Source: Desulfuromonas sp. (lineage in GTDB: Bacteria > Desulfobacterota > Desulfuromonadia > Desulfuromonadales > SZUA-401). Taken from it: a DNA stretch of 32,119 nt. Below the pieces are notes generated by a model that made no database searches, was not told the DNA's origin, and saw only the letters and a program-made list of their open reading frames with translations. Both the position numbers and the translations under genes were made by a program. Below, in pieces: positions 13,957-22,427 of this stretch (positions are counted from its first letter, which is position 1; each line of letters begins with the position of its first letter). The stretch is from assembly GCA_002869605.1 (NCBI GenBank), contig PKUI01000183.1, positions 1-32,119 of the forward strand. The letters run 5' to 3'.

Positions 13957-16602
13957 ATGAACCACAAAGACAAACGAGCCGCGATCCGTCGCAGCGATTA
14001 CCGTGCCTATCCATATACCGTTGAGACGGTTCAACTGCACGTCGATCTCCACCCTACAGAGACCCGGGTAGATTGCCGCATGCAGATACGCCGCAATCTC
14101 GGCACCTCTGAGGAAGAGCCGCTGGTGCTGGTTGGTCAGGGGATGACGCTTAACCGCGTGCAACTCGATGATGTCGAGCTTCCAGATGAGAAGTATCTGC
14201 TCGATAGTGAGCGACTGATCCTCGACAGGTTGCCAGAGCAATTTGTCCTGGAAACGCAGGTAACCATCGATCCGCAGAGCAACGAAGCCCTCGAGGGGCT
14301 GTACATGTCAAACGGCATGTTCTGCACGCAATGCGAGGCTGAGGGGTTTCGCAAGATCACCTTTTACCCCGACCGCCCCGATGTGCTGGCCCGGTTTACG
14401 ACCACCGTGGTCGGTAGCGTGGAGCAGCAGCCGGTATTGCTCGCCAACGGCAACCCTGTCGCACGTGGTGAACTGGACGGAGGACGCCATTTTGTAACCT
14501 GGGAAGACCCGTATCCCAAGCCGAGTTACCTGTTTGCCCTGGTCGCAGGGGATCTGCACCGGATCGAAGATAGTTTTACGACGGTCAGCGGTCGTAAAGT
14601 CGCTTTGCAGTTTTACGTCGAGCCACGCAATAAAGACAAATGCGCACATGCGATCGCGTCATTGAAGCAGGCGATGCGTTGGGATGAGCAGCGTTTCGGA
14701 CTCGAGTACGACCTGGATATCTACATGGTCGTGGCGGTTGATGATTTCAACATGGGGGCCATGGAGAACAAGGGCCTGAATGTGTTCAACTCTAAATATG
14801 TCCTGGCCAAGCCTGAGACGGCGACCGACAGTGATTTTGAGGCCATCCAGGGAGTTATCGGACACGAATACTTTCACAACTGGACCGGTAACCGCGTTAC
14901 CTGTCGTGACTGGTTTCAGCTCTCCCTCAAGGAGGGATTGACCGTCTATCGAGATCAGGAGTTTTCGGCCGATATGACGTCACGCCCTGTGAAACGGATC
15001 GAAGAGGTGCGGATGCTGCGCGCGGCCCAGTTCCCGGAAGATAGCGGACCACTGGCGCACCCGGTGCGTCCGGAGAACTACGTCGAAATCAACAATTTTT
15101 ACACTACCACCATCTATAACAAGGGCGCCGAAGTGGTACGCATGATCGCCACGCTACTCGGCGACGACGGCTTTCGCGCGGGGATGGACCTCTACATTCA
15201 GCGTCACGACGGGCAGGCGGCGACGGTCGACGACTTCGTCAGTGCCATGGCCGATGCGAATGGGACCGATCTGACGCAGTTTATGCGCTGGTACAGTCAG
15301 GCGGGGACGCCGGTAATCAAGGGTGTTGGCAGCTACGACCCCAAGGCGCAAACCTACACGCTGTCCCTGACGCAGCACTGTCCCCCGACCCCCGGTCAGG
15401 AGCAGAAGCAGCCGTTTCACGTGCCGGTTGTCGCAGGACTGATCGGTAAAGACGGAAGCGACCTGGCTACCAGCGTTACCGGTGCCGCCGGTGCGGCAAA
15501 AAAGACCAACCACGTACTCGAACTACGCGACGCTGAGCAAAGCTTTGTTTTCGAGGGGGTTACGGAAGAGCCTATCCCGTCTCTGCTGCGGGAGTTTTCC
15601 GCCCCGGTCAAGCTGAGTGTCGATTATACGCGAGGTGAGCGCGCATTTTTAATGGCACACGACAGTGATAGCTTTAACCGCTGGGAGGCGGCCCAGCAGC
15701 TGGCTTGTGAGCTGCTGCTCGAAGCCGTCACCGAAGGAAAGAGCGGACCGGTGTTCGATGCGGAATTTATCGAAGCGTGTCGCGTGCTGGTGTGTGATGA
15801 CCAGAGCGATGCGGCGCTACGCGCGCTGGCACTGACCTTGCCCGGCGAGGGGTACCTCTCCGAGAGTATGGCCGTTGTTGACCCGGTGGCAGTGCGCAGG
15901 GTGAGGCAGCTTGGGCGCAAACAGCTGGGTGTGGCGCTGCAGGAGGAATGGCGGGAGGTGTATGCACGTTACCAGCAAGGCGCTCCCTATGCCTGCACAC
16001 CGGAAGCGATAGGGGCACGTAGCCTGAGAAACCAGGCAATGGCCTATCTGGTGACCCTCGATGAACAGGAGCATGTACGACGCTGCCTTGAGCACTATCG
16101 ACAAGCCGACAACATGACCGATGCCATGGCGGCGGTGACGGTACTGGTGAATCAGGGATGTGCCGAGCGCCAGGAAGTTCTCGACGATTTTGCTGCGCGC
16201 TGGCAGGCCGATCCGTTGGTCATGGATAAGTGGTTTTCCGTTCAGGCCGTGGCCCTGCACGATGAGGTACTGCAGGATGTTCAACGTCTGATGGCTCATC
16301 CGGCCTTCAGCATCAAGAACCCGAATAAGGTCAGGTCGTTGATCGGAGCGTTTGCCCATGGTAACCCCGGGGCCTTTCATCGCAGTGACGGTGAAGGTTA
16401 CCGTTTTGTCGGTGAACAGGTGGTGCTCATCGACCAGTTCAATCCGCAGGTCGCCGCACGGCTGGCTTCGGTGTTCACCCGCTGGGGACGTTACGATGCG
16501 CCGCGTCAGGAGAAGATGCGTAGTGAGCTGGAGCGGATGCTGGCCGCTCCACGACTCTCTGAGGATGTTTACGAAATCGCCAGCAAGAGTCTCAAGGGAT
16601 AA
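13957..16602 (+). CDS. pepN: Aminopeptidase N (M1 family zinc metallopeptidase)
   Basis: An 881-residue cytoplasmic zinc peptidase that removes N-terminal residues from peptides during protein turnover. M1 features: the substrate-binding GAMEN motif (267-271) and the zinc site HEYFHNW (His303, Glu304, His307) with the third ligand Glu326 in SLKEGL. The conserved tyrosine region NNFYTTTIYNKGAEVVRM follows, and the C-terminal half has the Ig-like and helical domains of the E. coli PepN type; the length (E. coli 870) matches. The ATG is preceded by TGGAGTTGAGAG. The epimerase-like gene follows after only 5 nt, so the two are probably co-transcribed. Confidence 0.95.
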   Translation: MNHKDKRAAIRRSDYRAYPYTVETVQLHVDLHPTETRVDCRMQIRRNLGTSEEEPLVLVGQGMTLNRVQLDDVELPDEKYLLDSERLILDRLPEQFVLETQVTIDPQSNEALEGLYMSNGMFCTQCEAEGFRKITFYPDRPDVLARFTTTVVGSVEQQPVLLANGNPVARGELDGGRHFVTWEDPYPKPSYLFALVAGDLHRIEDSFTTVSGRKVALQFYVEPRNKDKCAHAIASLKQAMRWDEQRFGLEYDLDIYMVVAVDDFNMGAMENKGLNVFNSKYVLAKPETATDSDFEAIQGVIGHEYFHNWTGNRVTCRDWFQLSLKEGLTVYRDQEFSADMTSRPVKRIEEVRMLRAAQFPEDSGPLAHPVRPENYVEINNFYTTTIYNKGAEVVRMIATLLGDDGFRAGMDLYIQRHDGQAATVDDFVSAMADANGTDLTQFMRWYSQAGTPVIKGVGSYDPKAQTYTLSLTQHCPPTPGQEQKQPFHVPVVAGLIGKDGSDLATSVTGAAGAAKKTNHVLELRDAEQSFVFEGVTEEPIPSLLREFSAPVKLSVDYTRGERAFLMAHDSDSFNRWEAAQQLACELLLEAVTEGKSGPVFDAEFIEACRVLVCDDQSDAALRALALTLPGEGYLSESMAVVDPVAVRRVRQLGRKQLGVALQEEWREVYARYQQGAPYACTPEAIGARSLRNQAMAYLVTLDEQEHVRRCLEHYRQADNMTDAMAAVTVLVNQGCAERQEVLDDFAARWQADPLVMDKWFSVQAVALHDEVLQDVQRLMAHPAFSIKNPNKVRSLIGAFAHGNPGAFHRSDGEGYRFVGEQVVLIDQFNPQVAARLASVFTRWGRYDAPRQEKMRSELERMLAAPRLSEDVYEIASKSLKG

Positions 16603-16607
16603 CCCGT

Positions 16608-17477
16608 ATGCAGCGTGTTTTGATTATCGGTTGCGGAGATATCGGCAAGCGGATCGCCAGGCGAGCTAAAAAAGCAGGGCTGGAGGTCTGGGCGCTTACG
16701 CGCAGCGAAACCCATGCCAGTGAAATGCAGGAGCTCGGCATAAACACGGTCACGGGAGATCTCGATGAGCCGTTGCCGATCGACAACCTGCCAACGGCCG
16801 GAGCGCACGTGATCTACCTGGCACCACCCCCCGGTGGTGGGGAAAACGATCCGCGGGTACGCACCTTTGCGGCTTCGGTGTTGCCGGGAGAAGAGCCGGC
16901 CAAAGTGGTTTACGTCAGCACCAGCGGGGTCTATGGGGACTGTGAAGGAGCGGTGGTGACTGAGCAGACGCCGCTCAATCCGCAAACGGCTCGTGCGCTG
17001 CGCCGGGTGGACGCCGAACAGCTGCTCGGAGAATGGGGCAAACACCGCAATATTCCGGTGGTGGTGCTGCGTGTCACTGGGATCTACGGACCCGGGCGCT
17101 GGCCGTTGGCTCGGCTGCGCGAGGGGCATCCGGTGTTGCGTGAAGCGGAAGCCGGACTCACCAATAGGATCCATGCCGATGACCTGGCGAACATCTGCCT
17201 TGAGGCTGCAGAACGAGCAGATGCCGGAGAAGTCTACAATGTCAGCGATGGTCACCCGACCAGCATGACCGAGTATTTCAACCGCGTGGCGGATGCCTTC
17301 GATCTGCCGCGTCCCCCGCAGGTGACCCAGGAGGAGGCAAAGCAGGTGATGACACCGCTGATGCTCTCGTATATCGCTGAGTCACGACGTATGGACAACG
17401 GCAAGCTGCTGCAGGAGTTGGGTGTGATTCTCGAGTACCCCGACCTGGAGGCCGGGTTGCAAACAGCTAAAGGCTGA
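16608..17477 (+). CDS. Atypical SDR / NAD(P)-dependent epimerase-like protein
   Basis: A 289-residue Rossmann-fold protein of the extended/atypical short-chain dehydrogenase group, resembling E. coli YeeZ. It opens with the dinucleotide-binding IIGCGDIGKRIA. The usual strand-5 region reads VVYVSTSGVYGD, and VLRVTGIYGPGRWPL and NRIHADDLANICLEAAE are typical of epimerase-like SDRs. I do not see a clear Y-x3-K active-site pair, so catalytic activity is uncertain and a binding or sensing role is possible. The Shine-Dalgarno site is weak (AAGGGATAACCC). It lies 5 nt after pepN, pointing to translational coupling. Substrate unknown. Confidence 0.8.
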   Translation: MQRVLIIGCGDIGKRIARRAKKAGLEVWALTRSETHASEMQELGINTVTGDLDEPLPIDNLPTAGAHVIYLAPPPGGGENDPRVRTFAASVLPGEEPAKVVYVSTSGVYGDCEGAVVTEQTPLNPQTARALRRVDAEQLLGEWGKHRNIPVVVLRVTGIYGPGRWPLARLREGHPVLREAEAGLTNRIHADDLANICLEAAERADAGEVYNVSDGHPTSMTEYFNRVADAFDLPRPPQVTQEEAKQVMTPLMLSYIAESRRMDNGKLLQELGVILEYPDLEAGLQTAKG

Positions 17478-17566
17478 ACCTGAGACACAAAGGGCGTGCA
17501 GCGGTGCATTGTGGCCACTGTCACCGTCGGGTGCGAAAAACGTTCAGAAGCCTTGGTAATCGTTGC

Positions 17567-17593
17567 AAAGCCCCCGTCATGGACGGGGCTTTT
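17567..17593 (+). terminator. Probable intrinsic terminator after the pepN unit
   Basis: A stem AAAGCCC(C)CCGTC / GACGGGGCTTT with one bulged C and an ATG loop, followed by only four T. It stands 90 nt after the epimerase-like gene and about 90 nt before the UbiA gene, in a 206-nt gap with no credible gene. Confidence 0.6.
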
Positions 17594-17618
17594 GAGGTTG
17601 CCGTTGCCGATGAAAGGG

Positions 17619-17647
17619 TTGTTTCGAGTCCGGCCAGGGTGTAAAGT
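17619..17647 (+). promoter_or_regulatory. Possible promoter of the menaquinone-gene operon
   Basis: TTGTTT (17619-17624), 17 nt, TAAAGT (17642-17647). The match to consensus is partial (3/6 and 4/6), but it is the best pair in the gap between the terminator and the UbiA gene, and the leader length (about 30 nt) is sensible. Confidence 0.3.
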
Positions 17648-17683
17648 GAGCGGTCGACGGCAAAGCAGAAGACAGGGAGTCAA

Positions 17684-18544
17684 ATGTTAAAGAAAGTTCG
17701 CCACCTGCTCGAAATGATCAAGTTTTCCCACACGGTGTTCGCGTTCCCGTTTGCCCTGATGGGGGCGATACTCGCGGCGTTGGCAAACCAGATGCCGCCG
17801 GCCGTCGCACAGATTTTCTGGATCTGTGTCGCCATGGTCGGTGAGCGCTGCGCGGCGATGGCCCTTAATCGCATCATCGACGCGCGTATCGATGCCGACA
17901 ACCCGCGTACCGCGCAGCGCCACATCCCGGCTGGGGTGATATCCCGCCAGGAGGCGTGGTTGTTCGTCGTCGGCTCGCTGTTGTTGCTGCTGGTCGCCGC
18001 ATGGATGCTCAACCCGCTCTGCCTGTACCTGGCGCCACTGGCGGTGGCCCTGTTTGTCCTCTACGCCTATTGCAAACGTTTTACCGCCTATGCCCATGTG
18101 GTGCTCGGTATCTGCCTGGCGGGCGCTCCGGTGGGTGCCTGGATCGCCCTGCGCGGCGATATTGGCTGGCCGGTGATCGCCCTGGGGCTGGCGGTCCTAT
18201 TCTGGGTCGCCGGTTTCGACATCTTTTATGCCCTGCAGGATCTCGACTTCGATCGCAACCGCGGACTCTACTCGATTCCCTCGCGCCTCGGCGAGGCACG
18301 GGCCATCGGCCTGGTGCGCATCTTCCACGTGTTGATGATCGTGTTGCTGCTGGCCCTGTACGCCGGCACGCAACTCGGGGCGATCTACCTGCTCGGGGTG
18401 TTGGCTGCGGCAGGGATGTTGATCTACGAGCACCGCCTGGTGCGTCCCGGAGACTTGTCGCGGCTGGATGCGGCGTTTTTCAATATGAACGGCTACATCA
18501 GCGTGAGCCTGCTGGCGTTTACCGTCGCCGACGTGCTGCTGTAG
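17684..18544 (+). CDS. mqnP: UbiA-family prenyltransferase (probable menaquinone pathway, MqnP-type)
   Basis: A 286-residue membrane prenyltransferase with about eight helices. The two aspartate-rich sites that bind Mg-prenyl diphosphate are present: N-x3-D-x3-D (Asn62, Asp66, Asp70 in NRIIDARIDADNPRTAQR) and D-x3-D (Asp186, Asp190 in YALQDLDFDRNRG). By sequence alone it resembles 4-hydroxybenzoate octaprenyltransferase. Because it is followed by UbiX, MqnE and MqnC homologues, it more likely prenylates the dihydroxynaphthoate intermediate of the futalosine menaquinone route. The symbol is inferred from context. ACAGGGAGTCAA precedes the ATG. The UbiX gene follows after 13 nt. Confidence 0.88.
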   Translation: MLKKVRHLLEMIKFSHTVFAFPFALMGAILAALANQMPPAVAQIFWICVAMVGERCAAMALNRIIDARIDADNPRTAQRHIPAGVISRQEAWLFVVGSLLLLLVAAWMLNPLCLYLAPLAVALFVLYAYCKRFTAYAHVVLGICLAGAPVGAWIALRGDIGWPVIALGLAVLFWVAGFDIFYALQDLDFDRNRGLYSIPSRLGEARAIGLVRIFHVLMIVLLLALYAGTQLGAIYLLGVLAAAGMLIYEHRLVRPGDLSRLDAAFFNMNGYISVSLLAFTVADVLL

Positions 18545-18557
18545 CGAAGGGGTAATG

Positions 18558-19178
18558 ATGGAACATGTCGTGGTTGCCATCACCGGGGCCTCGGGTAGCA
18601 TCTACGGCCTGCGCCTGGTCGAGGAACTGCTCAAACAGCCGTTGCGGGTTACACTGCTGATCTCCACGGCCGGACGTCAGGTGCTGGCCCACGAAGTGGG
18701 GCTGCAGCTTGCCGCCGAACCGCACGAGCGCCTGCTGCAGTTACGGACCTATTTCGAGGCCGGAGAGGAGCTGCAGCACAGCGCTGAAGACGATTTTTTC
18801 GCCCCGGTGGCGAGCGGCTCGTCCGCACCGGATGCGATGGTTGTCGCCCCCTGTTCCATGGGGACGGCGGCGCGTATCGCCGCCGGGCTGAGCCAGGCCC
18901 TGATCGAGCGGGTGGCGGACGTAGCTCTCAAGGAGCGCCGCCCGTTGCTGCTGGTGCCGCGTGAAACTCCGCTGAGCTTGATTCATCTTGAGAACCTGAC
19001 ACGGCTTACCCGCGCCGGAGCGCAGGTACTGCCGGCGATGCCGGCCTTTTACCAGCAGCCGCAGAGCGTCGCTGAAATGGTTGATTTCGTGGTCGGCAAG
19101 GTCCTCGATGCCTTGCAGCTGCCGCATGAACTGTTTAAGCGCTGGGGGGAGACTCCGGCAGATGAAAGTGAGAGCTGA
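18558..19178 (+). CDS. ubiX: UbiX-family flavin prenyltransferase
   Basis: A 206-residue flavoprotein that attaches a dimethylallyl group to reduced FMN, making the prenyl-FMN cofactor used by UbiD-type decarboxylases. Signatures: the FMN-binding ITGASGSIYGLRLVEEL, APCSMGTAARIAAGLSQ, and RETPLSLIHLENL. Two ATGs are adjacent (18555, 18558); the second is better spaced from the AAGGGG site (18547-18552). In this operon it probably supports decarboxylation of the prenylated naphthoate in menaquinone synthesis (a role described as MqnM with UbiD-like MqnL). No UbiD partner is in the window, so it must be elsewhere. Confidence 0.92.
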   Translation: MEHVVVAITGASGSIYGLRLVEELLKQPLRVTLLISTAGRQVLAHEVGLQLAAEPHERLLQLRTYFEAGEELQHSAEDDFFAPVASGSSAPDAMVVAPCSMGTAARIAAGLSQALIERVADVALKERRPLLLVPRETPLSLIHLENLTRLTRAGAQVLPAMPAFYQQPQSVAEMVDFVVGKVLDALQLPHELFKRWGETPADESES

Positions 19179-19183
19179 ACAAC

Positions 19184-20263
19184 GTGTCTGAAAGTCTGGC
19201 AAGCATACGTACCCGCGTCGAAAACGGAGAGCGACTCAGCGGTGACGACGCCCTGGTGCTTTTCAACTCCTGTGACCTGCTGGAGGTCGGCGAACTCGCC
19301 GCCCTGGCCAACCGACGTCTGAATGACGACAAGGTCTACTTCAATGTCAACCGGCACGTCAACTACACCAACCTGTGTGTCAATCGCTGTACCTTCTGTG
19401 CCTTTTCCAAGGGGGTTGAGGACGAGGGCTGCTATACGCTGGCGCTGACCGATATCCTCGAGAAGTGTGCCGAGGCCAACGCGGCCGGTGCCACCGAGAT
19501 TCACATGGTCGGTGGTCTGCATCCCGAGCTCCCCTTTGATTTTTATCTGGAAATGCTCGCCAGCATCAAAGCCGACAACCCCGATCTGCACCTCAAGGCG
19601 TTTACGGCGGTGGAGATCGACTACTTTTCAGAGCTCACCGGGCAGAGTATCGTTACGGTGCTGAATGAACTGAAAGAGGCCGGTCTCGACTCGATGCCGG
19701 GCGGAGGTGCCGAGATCTTTGCCAAGCGGGTGCGCGACAAGATCTGCCCGGAGAAGATCTCCGGCGAGCGTTGGCTCGAGATCATCGGGGCGGCACACAG
19801 TAACGGCCTCAAGACCAATGCGAGCATGCTCTTCGGACACCTCGAGGAGTATGCAGACCGGGTGGATCACCTGCTCAAACTGCGCGAATTGCAGGATCGC
19901 AGCGGTGGTTTCCAGGCCTTTATTCCGCTCGCTTTTCAGCCCGACAACACTCGGGTCCCCGGTGCCAAGGGGGTCGGCGGCGTCGACGCCCTCAAGACCC
20001 TGGCGATCAGCCGACTGGTGCTCGACAACTTCCGGCACGTCAAGGCCTACTGGGTGATGCTCGGCCTCAAGATTGCCCAGGTGGCTCTCGCTTTCGGGGT
20101 CAACGATCTCGACGGGACCGTGGTCGAGGAGAAGATCGGTCACGATGCCGGCGCCGATTCCCCCCAGGCGATGTCACAAGAGCAGCTGCTGGAGCTGATC
20201 CGCAAGGCGGGCAAGCAGCCGGTGGAGCGGGATACCCTCTACCGTGAATTGAGAAGCTTCTGA
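19184..20263 (+). CDS. mqnE: Aminodeoxyfutalosine synthase (radical SAM)
   Basis: A 359-residue radical S-adenosylmethionine enzyme. It joins the adenosyl part of SAM to 3-[(1-carboxyvinyl)oxy]benzoate, giving aminodeoxyfutalosine. The radical-SAM motif C-x3-C-x2-C is in NLCVNRCTFCAFSK (Cys 65, 69, 72). MqnE-like features rather than MqnC: HMVGGLHPELPFDFY, LKAFTAVEI and a long SMLFGHLE. The start is GTG at 19184, 5 nt after ubiX and with a weak ribosome site, so coupling to ubiX translation is likely. It ends in TGATG overlapping the mqnC start by one base. Identity as a MqnC/MqnE-family enzyme is very secure; E over C is well supported by the comparison with its neighbour. Confidence 0.92.
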   Translation: MSESLASIRTRVENGERLSGDDALVLFNSCDLLEVGELAALANRRLNDDKVYFNVNRHVNYTNLCVNRCTFCAFSKGVEDEGCYTLALTDILEKCAEANAAGATEIHMVGGLHPELPFDFYLEMLASIKADNPDLHLKAFTAVEIDYFSELTGQSIVTVLNELKEAGLDSMPGGGAEIFAKRVRDKICPEKISGERWLEIIGAAHSNGLKTNASMLFGHLEEYADRVDHLLKLRELQDRSGGFQAFIPLAFQPDNTRVPGAKGVGGVDALKTLAISRLVLDNFRHVKAYWVMLGLKIAQVALAFGVNDLDGTVVEEKIGHDAGADSPQAMSQEQLLELIRKAGKQPVERDTLYRELRSF

Positions 20264-21333
20264 TGAGCGGGGTTCTTGAAGAGATTAAGGAGCGTCTCGA
20301 AGCGGGAGAGGCGATCGACCGCGAGCAGGCGTTGTGGCTGCTGACCGGGGCCGAGCTGCTCTCTCTCGGCAAGCTGGCGCACGCGCAGCGACTCGAGCGC
20401 CACCCCGAGGGGCGGGTTACCTACGTCATTGATCGCAACGTCAACTACACCAACGTCTGTACCTCCAAGTGCCGTTTCTGTGCGTTCTTCCGCGAGGCCG
20501 AAGCCGACGACGCCTACCTGCTCGACTACGAAGCGATCTATGCCAAGGTCGCCGAGCTGGTCGAGCATGGCGGTACCCAGCTGCTGATGCAGGGTGGTCT
20601 GCATCCGGATTTGCAGATCGAGTGGTACGAGGCGCTGTTTCGCGAATTGAAGCAGCGCTTTCCCCAGGTCCAGGTGCATTCCCTGTCGCCGGCCGAGGTG
20701 ATCCATATCGCCGAGGTTTCCGGGCTGACCATGCGTACCTGTCTGGAGCGGTTGCAGGCGGCGGGTCTCGACTCGGTGCCGGGAGGCGGTGCCGAGGTGC
20801 TGGTCGACAAGGTGCGCGAGGAAATCTCGCCCAACAAGATCGGCTGGCGTCGCTGGGCCGAGGTGATGGAGACCGCCCACGAGCTCGGTATGCGTACCAC
20901 CGCGACCATGATGTTCGGCTCGCGTGAGCGGCCCGAGGATATCGTTGAGCACCTGTTCCGGGTGCGCGAGATCCAACAGCGCACCGGAGGTTTCACTGCC
21001 TTCATCCCCTGGACCTTCCAGCCCGACAATACCGAACTCGGTGGCGAGACCGCCAGCGGTGTCGAGTATTTGCGGGTGCTGGCACTGTCGCGCCTGGTGC
21101 TCGATAATATCGACAACGTCCAGGCGAGCTGGGTCACCCAGGGCGCGCACATGGCCCAGGTGGCGCTGTTTTTCGGCGCCAACGACCTCGGTGGCACCAT
21201 GCTCGAGGAGAACGTGGTCGCCGCTGCCGGTTGCTCCTTCCGCCTGAGCGAAGAAGAGATCCGTGACATCGTCCGTGGCGCCGGTTTTGAGCCGGCCAAG
21301 CGGGATACCCTGTATCGCATCCTGGAGGGCTAA
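20263..21333 (+). CDS. mqnC: Cyclic dehypoxanthinyl futalosine synthase (radical SAM)
   Basis: A 356-residue radical SAM enzyme, paralogue of the preceding gene. It cyclises dehypoxanthine futalosine, a later step in the same menaquinone route. The cluster motif is [14 protein letters not shown] (Cys 66, 70, 73). MqnC-like segments are [30 protein letters not shown] and [13 protein letters not shown], while DSVPGGGAE is shared with MqnE. The ATG overlaps the stop of mqnE (TGATG), so the two are translationally coupled. Intermediate steps (MqnA, MqnB, MqnD) are not in the window. Confidence 0.93.
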   Translation: MSGVLEEIKERLEAGEAIDREQALWLLTGAELLSLGKLAHAQRLERHPEGRVTYVIDRNVNYTNVCTSKCRFCAFFREAEADDAYLLDYEAIYAKVAELVEHGGTQLLMQGGLHPDLQIEWYEALFRELKQRFPQVQVHSLSPAEVIHIAEVSGLTMRTCLERLQAAGLDSVPGGGAEVLVDKVREEISPNKIGWRRWAEVMETAHELGMRTTATMMFGSRERPEDIVEHLFRVREIQQRTGGFTAFIPWTFQPDNTELGGETASGVEYLRVLALSRLVLDNIDNVQASWVTQGAHMAQVALFFGANDLGGTMLEENVVAAAGCSFRLSEEEIRDIVRGAGFEPAKRDTLYRILEG

Positions 21334-21367
21334 AGGCCATCCGGATGACTCATCTGACGAGGCTGTA

Positions 21368-22420
21368 ATGATCCCACTGCGTAATAATATTGCCAACATG
21401 TCGGGCTACGTCCCCGGCTTTCAGCCGCGCGACGGCGAGCGCTGGATCAAGCTCAACACCAACGAAAACCCCTATCCCCCTTCGCCCAGGGTGCGGGAGG
21501 CGATCCTCGCCGAGCTCGGCGAGGACGGCGCGCATCTGCGCCAGTACCCCGATCCCCCCAGCCAGGCGGCGCGGGAGGAGGCGGCCAGGCTCTACGGCTT
21601 CGAGCCTGAATGGCTGATCATGGCCAACGGCTCCGACGAGCTGCTCAACAACCTGATTCGCGCCTTCGTTGCCGAAGGGGAGGAACTGGCCTTCGTCAAT
21701 CCCTCGTATTCCTACTATGCGACCCTCGCCGAAATTCAGGGGGCGAAGGTCAGGACATTCGGGCTCGATGAGAAATGGCGGCTGACGGACTTCCCCGAGC
21801 GCTACCGCGGCAAGCTGCTGTTTTTGACTTCGCCCAACGCGCCGCTCGGTTTTGCCTTTCCGCTTGACTATATCGAAGAGCTCGCCGGCCGCTGTGATGG
21901 GATGCTGGTGGTCGACGAAGCGTATGCCGACTTTGCCGAAGGGAACGCCCTCGAGCTGGTCAAGCGCTGTGACAACGTTATTGTCACCCGCACCTTCTCC
22001 AAGAGCTACGCCCTGGCCGGGATGCGTCTCGGGCTGGCGGTGGCGCGCCCCGAGGTGATCGCGGCGCTTGACAAGATCCGAGATCACTACAACCTCGACC
22101 GGCTTGCCCAGGTCGCGGCGCTTGAGGCGCTCAAGGACCAGGCGTACTTCAAGGAGCGGGTTGCCGAGGTGGTGGCGACGCGCGAATGGTTCAGCGCCGA
22201 GCTGCGCAAGCGACGCTACACGGTGATCCCGTCGCAGGGTAATTATGTGTTCGCCATCCCGTCCGACCGCGATGGGCAGCGGGTCTTCGAGGCGCTGCAG
22301 GAGCGACGTATCCTGGTACGATTCTTCTCCGACTCCCTGCTCGCCCACGGGCTGCGCATCTCGATCGGTACACGCGAGGAGATGGAGACCACCCTCGCCG
22401 CGCTGGTGGAGATCGGCTAG
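21368..22420 (+). CDS. hisC: Histidinol-phosphate aminotransferase (HisC)
   Basis: A 350-residue fold-type I PLP aminotransferase that acts on imidazole-acetol phosphate/histidinol phosphate. Family motifs: [13 protein letters not shown] near the N-terminus, [16 protein letters not shown], the aspartate in VDEAYADF, and the PLP lysine in [15 protein letters not shown] (Lys212). The usual N-P-T-G box reads SPNAPLG, a mild variant. Upstream in-frame codons exist (to 21263) but overlap mqnC; the ATG at 21368 has ACGAGG upstream and matches the family N-terminus. It sits alone among menaquinone and repair genes rather than in a his operon. HisC is the best call, but related aromatic aminotransferases have similar motifs. 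Confidence 0.85.
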   Translation: MIPLRNNIANMSGYVPGFQPRDGERWIKLNTNENPYPPSPRVREAILAELGEDGAHLRQYPDPPSQAAREEAARLYGFEPEWLIMANGSDELLNNLIRAFVAEGEELAFVNPSYSYYATLAEIQGAKVRTFGLDEKWRLTDFPERYRGKLLFLTSPNAPLGFAFPLDYIEELAGRCDGMLVVDEAYADFAEGNALELVKRCDNVIVTRTFSKSYALAGMRLGLAVARPEVIAALDKIRDHYNLDRLAQVAALEALKDQAYFKERVAEVVATREWFSAELRKRRYTVIPSQGNYVFAIPSDRDGQRVFEALQERRILVRFFSDSLLAHGLRISIGTREEMETTLAALVEIG

Positions 22421-22427
22421 CGATCCG

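Noticed and set aside
17496..17690. 64-codon frame in the gap before the UbiA gene
   Set aside because: It spans a terminator hairpin and overlaps the UbiA start; no ribosome site and no domain.
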